Assembly (NCBI GenBank): GCA_910575795.1 | Contig: CAJTGE010000020.1 | Span: forward strand, 1-64,000 | Reading direction: 5' to 3' | Source of the DNA: Clostridiaceae bacterium | GTDB lineage: Bacteria; Bacillota; Clostridia; Lachnospirales; Lachnospiraceae | DNA: 64,000 nt | Shown: positions 62,183-64,000 of the stretch, piece by piece | How positions within the stretch are numbered: position 1 is the first letter of the stretch | Layout of the letters: every line of letters starts with the position of its first letter | Notes under the pieces: generated by a model | The model's input: only the letters and a program-made list of their open reading frames with translations | Told to the model about the DNA's origin: nothing | Database searches by the model: none | Position numbers and translations under genes: made by a program

Positions 62183-63277
62183 ATGAAATTTAAAATCATA
62201 AGCAAAGGCGCGGCGGTATTTCTGGTTTCCGGGTTATTAGCGGGCTGCGGCAGCCAGACACAGGAGACTCTTGTGAGTCAGACTAAAGCCATGCAGTCAG
62301 AGTCTGTGAGTGAGGCAAAAAACGTTTCGGGTACGGAAGCAGCTCCAGAGGAGAGTGTAGAGGCAGAGGAGAATGGGGAGACTGTTACAGCAGAGAGTGT
62401 CCGGACCAACGGCGGCGAGGTGATTGGGCTTTCCGCATTGGAACATCAGGATAAAGGCGGGGAATCGGCTGTGTATTTCACATCGGATATCAGTTCTCAG
62501 GCTATGGTGGATATATACGCGGCTCTTGGCGCGGAGCTTACCGGTGACAAGATTGCTGTGAAGCTGTCCACCGGCGAGCCTCCGGCAAGCAACTACCTGG
62601 ACCCGGCTCTGATTGCGGAGCTGGTCCGTCAGGTAAATGGCACGATTGTTGAGAATAATACGGCTTACGGCGGACAGCGCTCCGGCACGGCCATGCACTA
62701 CCAGGTGGCAGAGGATCATGGATTTACGGCGATTGCTGATTTTGTCGTTATGGATGAGAACGGTTCCGTGTCATTGCCGGTGGAAGGGGGAACACGTCTT
62801 ACGGAGAATCTGGTGGGCGCCCATTTCCCGGAATATGACGGATACCTGGTGCTTTCCCATTTTAAGGGACATGCCATGGCAGGCTTTGGCGGCGCCATCA
62901 AAAATATATCCATTGGCCTTGGCTCCCAGGAAGGGAAATGCCTGATCCACACAGCCGGGGCAAGCCGTACCAGTCCGTGGGGCGGCGAACAGGACCCATT
63001 TACGGAAAGCATGGCTGAGGCGGGAAAATCCGTGGTGGACGCCCTGGACGGAAATATTTTATATATCAGTGTTATGAACCGGCTGTCCATTGACTGTGAC
63101 TGTGATGGAAATCCGTCTGAACCAGATATGCATGATATTGGGATTCTTGCCTCCACGGACCCGGTGGCTCTTGACCAGGCGTGTGTGGATCTAATCTATG
63201 CCTCAAAGGATGATACCGCTTCCCTAATTGAGCGGATGGAATCCCGGAACGCCATTCACGTTCTGGAGCACGGGTAA
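62183..63277 (+). CDS. DUF362-domain lipoprotein
   Basis: 364 residues. Signal peptide with lipobox LAGC (Cys22), Ser/Glu linker, then a DUF362 domain (about 90-340): AVYFTSDIS, KLSTGEPPASNYLDPALI, HFKGHAMAGFGGAIKNI, and a Cys pair SIDCDCDG. DUF362 proteins often carry ferredoxin modules; none is seen here. As an exported protein beside flavodoxins it may take part in envelope redox chemistry. GGGAG site. Confidence 0.85.
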   Translation: MKFKIISKGAAVFLVSGLLAGCGSQTQETLVSQTKAMQSESVSEAKNVSGTEAAPEESVEAEENGETVTAESVRTNGGEVIGLSALEHQDKGGESAVYFTSDISSQAMVDIYAALGAELTGDKIAVKLSTGEPPASNYLDPALIAELVRQVNGTIVENNTAYGGQRSGTAMHYQVAEDHGFTAIADFVVMDENGSVSLPVEGGTRLTENLVGAHFPEYDGYLVLSHFKGHAMAGFGGAIKNISIGLGSQEGKCLIHTAGASRTSPWGGEQDPFTESMAEAGKSVVDALDGNILYISVMNRLSIDCDCDGNPSEPDMHDIGILASTDPVALDQACVDLIYASKDDTASLIERMESRNAIHVLEHG

Positions 63278-63320
63278 GAGATTGGTCTTGGAACCAGAAC
63301 CTATCGGTTGGTGAACTGTG

Positions 63321-64000
63321 ATGATTGACGTGCTGCATAGGGAATTCGTTTATCTCTGGTATTATTTTGACATACAGCTGCGGCAGATCTTCGGGTACTG
63401 GGCGTTGGGGATCGTTCTCGGCTCCCTGGTATCGGTTTTTTTGAAGGAGCGGATTCACGGACTGCTTCATTCTATGAGCAGCAGCAAAATGGGGCTTGTG
63501 GGAATTATCCCCGCAAGCCTGCTGGGGATCGCCTCCCCTCTTTGTATGTATGGAACCATTCCCCTGGCGGCTTCCTTTTCCAGAAGCGGAATGCGGGATG
63601 AATGGCTTGCGTCTTTTATGATGTGTTCCATTCTCCTAAACCCGCAGCTGATCGTGTACAGCACAGCTTTAGGAGTGACCGCCCTGGCTGTGCGGGTGCT
63701 TTCCTCATTTTTATGCGGAATTCTGGCAGGTCTTTTGCTCTGCCGGACAGGCAAGGGAAAGCCGTTTTTTCGTTTTGAGTATTTTGATGATCCTCATAAT
63801 CACGACACAGATCCCAATGGGTTTTTGCGCCTGCTTAAAAATATCGGGAGGAATATCCGGGTGACCGGGCCGTATTTTCTGTTTGGCATTCTGCTTTCTG
63901 CACTGTTTCAGCGGTATGTTCCTGAAAATCTGATGACGGGCCTCTTTGGAGGAAATGAGGCATTTGGAGTGCTTATGGCGGCTACGGTGGGAGTTCCGCT
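63321..64000 (+). CDS. ArsP/YraQ-type permease, cut by window end
   Basis: First ~226 residues of an integral membrane protein. Helices include FGYWALGIVLGSLVSVFL, VGIIPASLLGIASPLCMYGT (the conserved half with the SPLCMYGT motif of the ArsP_1/DUF318 family) and LRLLKNIGRNIRVTGPYFLFG. Family members export methylated arsenicals or related compounds, but most are unassigned. Start ATG 63321 (GTG at 63318 alternative). No stop codon before the window ends. Confidence 0.8.
   Translation, partial: MIDVLHREFVYLWYYFDIQLRQIFGYWALGIVLGSLVSVFLKERIHGLLHSMSSSKMGLVGIIPASLLGIASPLCMYGTIPLAASFSRSGMRDEWLASFMMCSILLNPQLIVYSTALGVTALAVRVLSSFLCGILAGLLLCRTGKGKPFFRFEYFDDPHNHDTDPNGFLRLLKNIGRNIRVTGPYFLFGILLSALFQRYVPENLMTGLFGGNEAFGVLMAATVGVP

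Noticed and set aside
1..64000. CRISPR array or prophage
   Set aside because: No run of evenly spaced direct repeats and no phage structural, integrase or lysis genes were seen; the dispersed elements are single copies far apart.

Overview
The window looks like chromosomal DNA of a Gram-positive gut-type clostridium, most likely Lachnospiraceae (Enterocloster / Hungatella / Lachnoclostridium-like). The reasons are strong AGGAGG ribosome sites, a rpsB-tsf pair, a nifS-nifU-mnmA cluster, split purine-finishing enzymes, a class II GalT, an RsgI-type anti-sigma factor, XRE, WYL, MarR and LysR regulators, EFR1-type ferredoxin and many flavodoxins. Genus and species cannot be settled from the sequence alone.

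Layout. 1-7.9 kb: a possible structured RNA with terminator, then a sugar locus (ROK kinase, ribose-type ABC ATPase and permease, an internally duplicated binding lipoprotein, D-lyxose-isomerase-like cupin, DUF4432 epimerase-like protein). 8.0-10.6 kb: a small RiPP-like locus (Cys-containing ACG peptide, radical SAM/SPASM enzyme, nitroreductase) facing an HxlR regulator that is broken by a 160-bp MITE. 11-13.9 kb: a WYL regulator, a zinc-ribbon protein and an SPL-type radical SAM protein. 14.2-18.4 kb: MarR plus a heterodimeric ABC exporter. 18.6-24.1 kb: XRE regulator, upp, a lipoprotein, stand-alone IMP cyclohydrolase and AICAR formyltransferase, and a ComEC-like metallo-beta-lactamase lipoprotein. 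24.2-40.1 kb: DUF262 protein, nifS-nifU-mnmA-amidase, cupin, tRNA-Ser(CGA), aminotransferase-VanZ-truA, ECF sigma/RsgI-like anti-sigma/Gx transporter, galT, rpsB-tsf. 40.4-43.8 kb: a complete IS66-family element whose two flanks are a DUF6075-like gene and the tail of a class B sortase, pointing to a deletion. 43.8-64 kb: a large redox island of aldo/keto reductases, iron alcohol dehydrogenase, SDR, FMN reductases, an exported flavodoxin, ferredoxin protein, two LysR regulators, a two-component system, esterase-like lipoproteins, a DUF362 lipoprotein and an ArsP/YraQ-type permease cut by the window end.

The most unusual signals are non-coding. Four copies of a ~185-bp intergenic element have a conserved core and a 21-bp outer stem whose sequence differs between copies but stays self-complementary; an inner stem also shows compensatory changes. 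In the redox island four separate transcription units share the same promoter block, with GACTTCT exactly 19 bp upstream of a TATAAT-like box. A short palindrome family based on GTAACAGTTCAG is scattered between genes. The island also shows decay: a frameshifted reductase, an in-frame amber codon in a hydrolase lipoprotein, and a reductase remnant.

Coordinates of starts were chosen by ribosome-binding site and family alignment from memory; no database search was possible.
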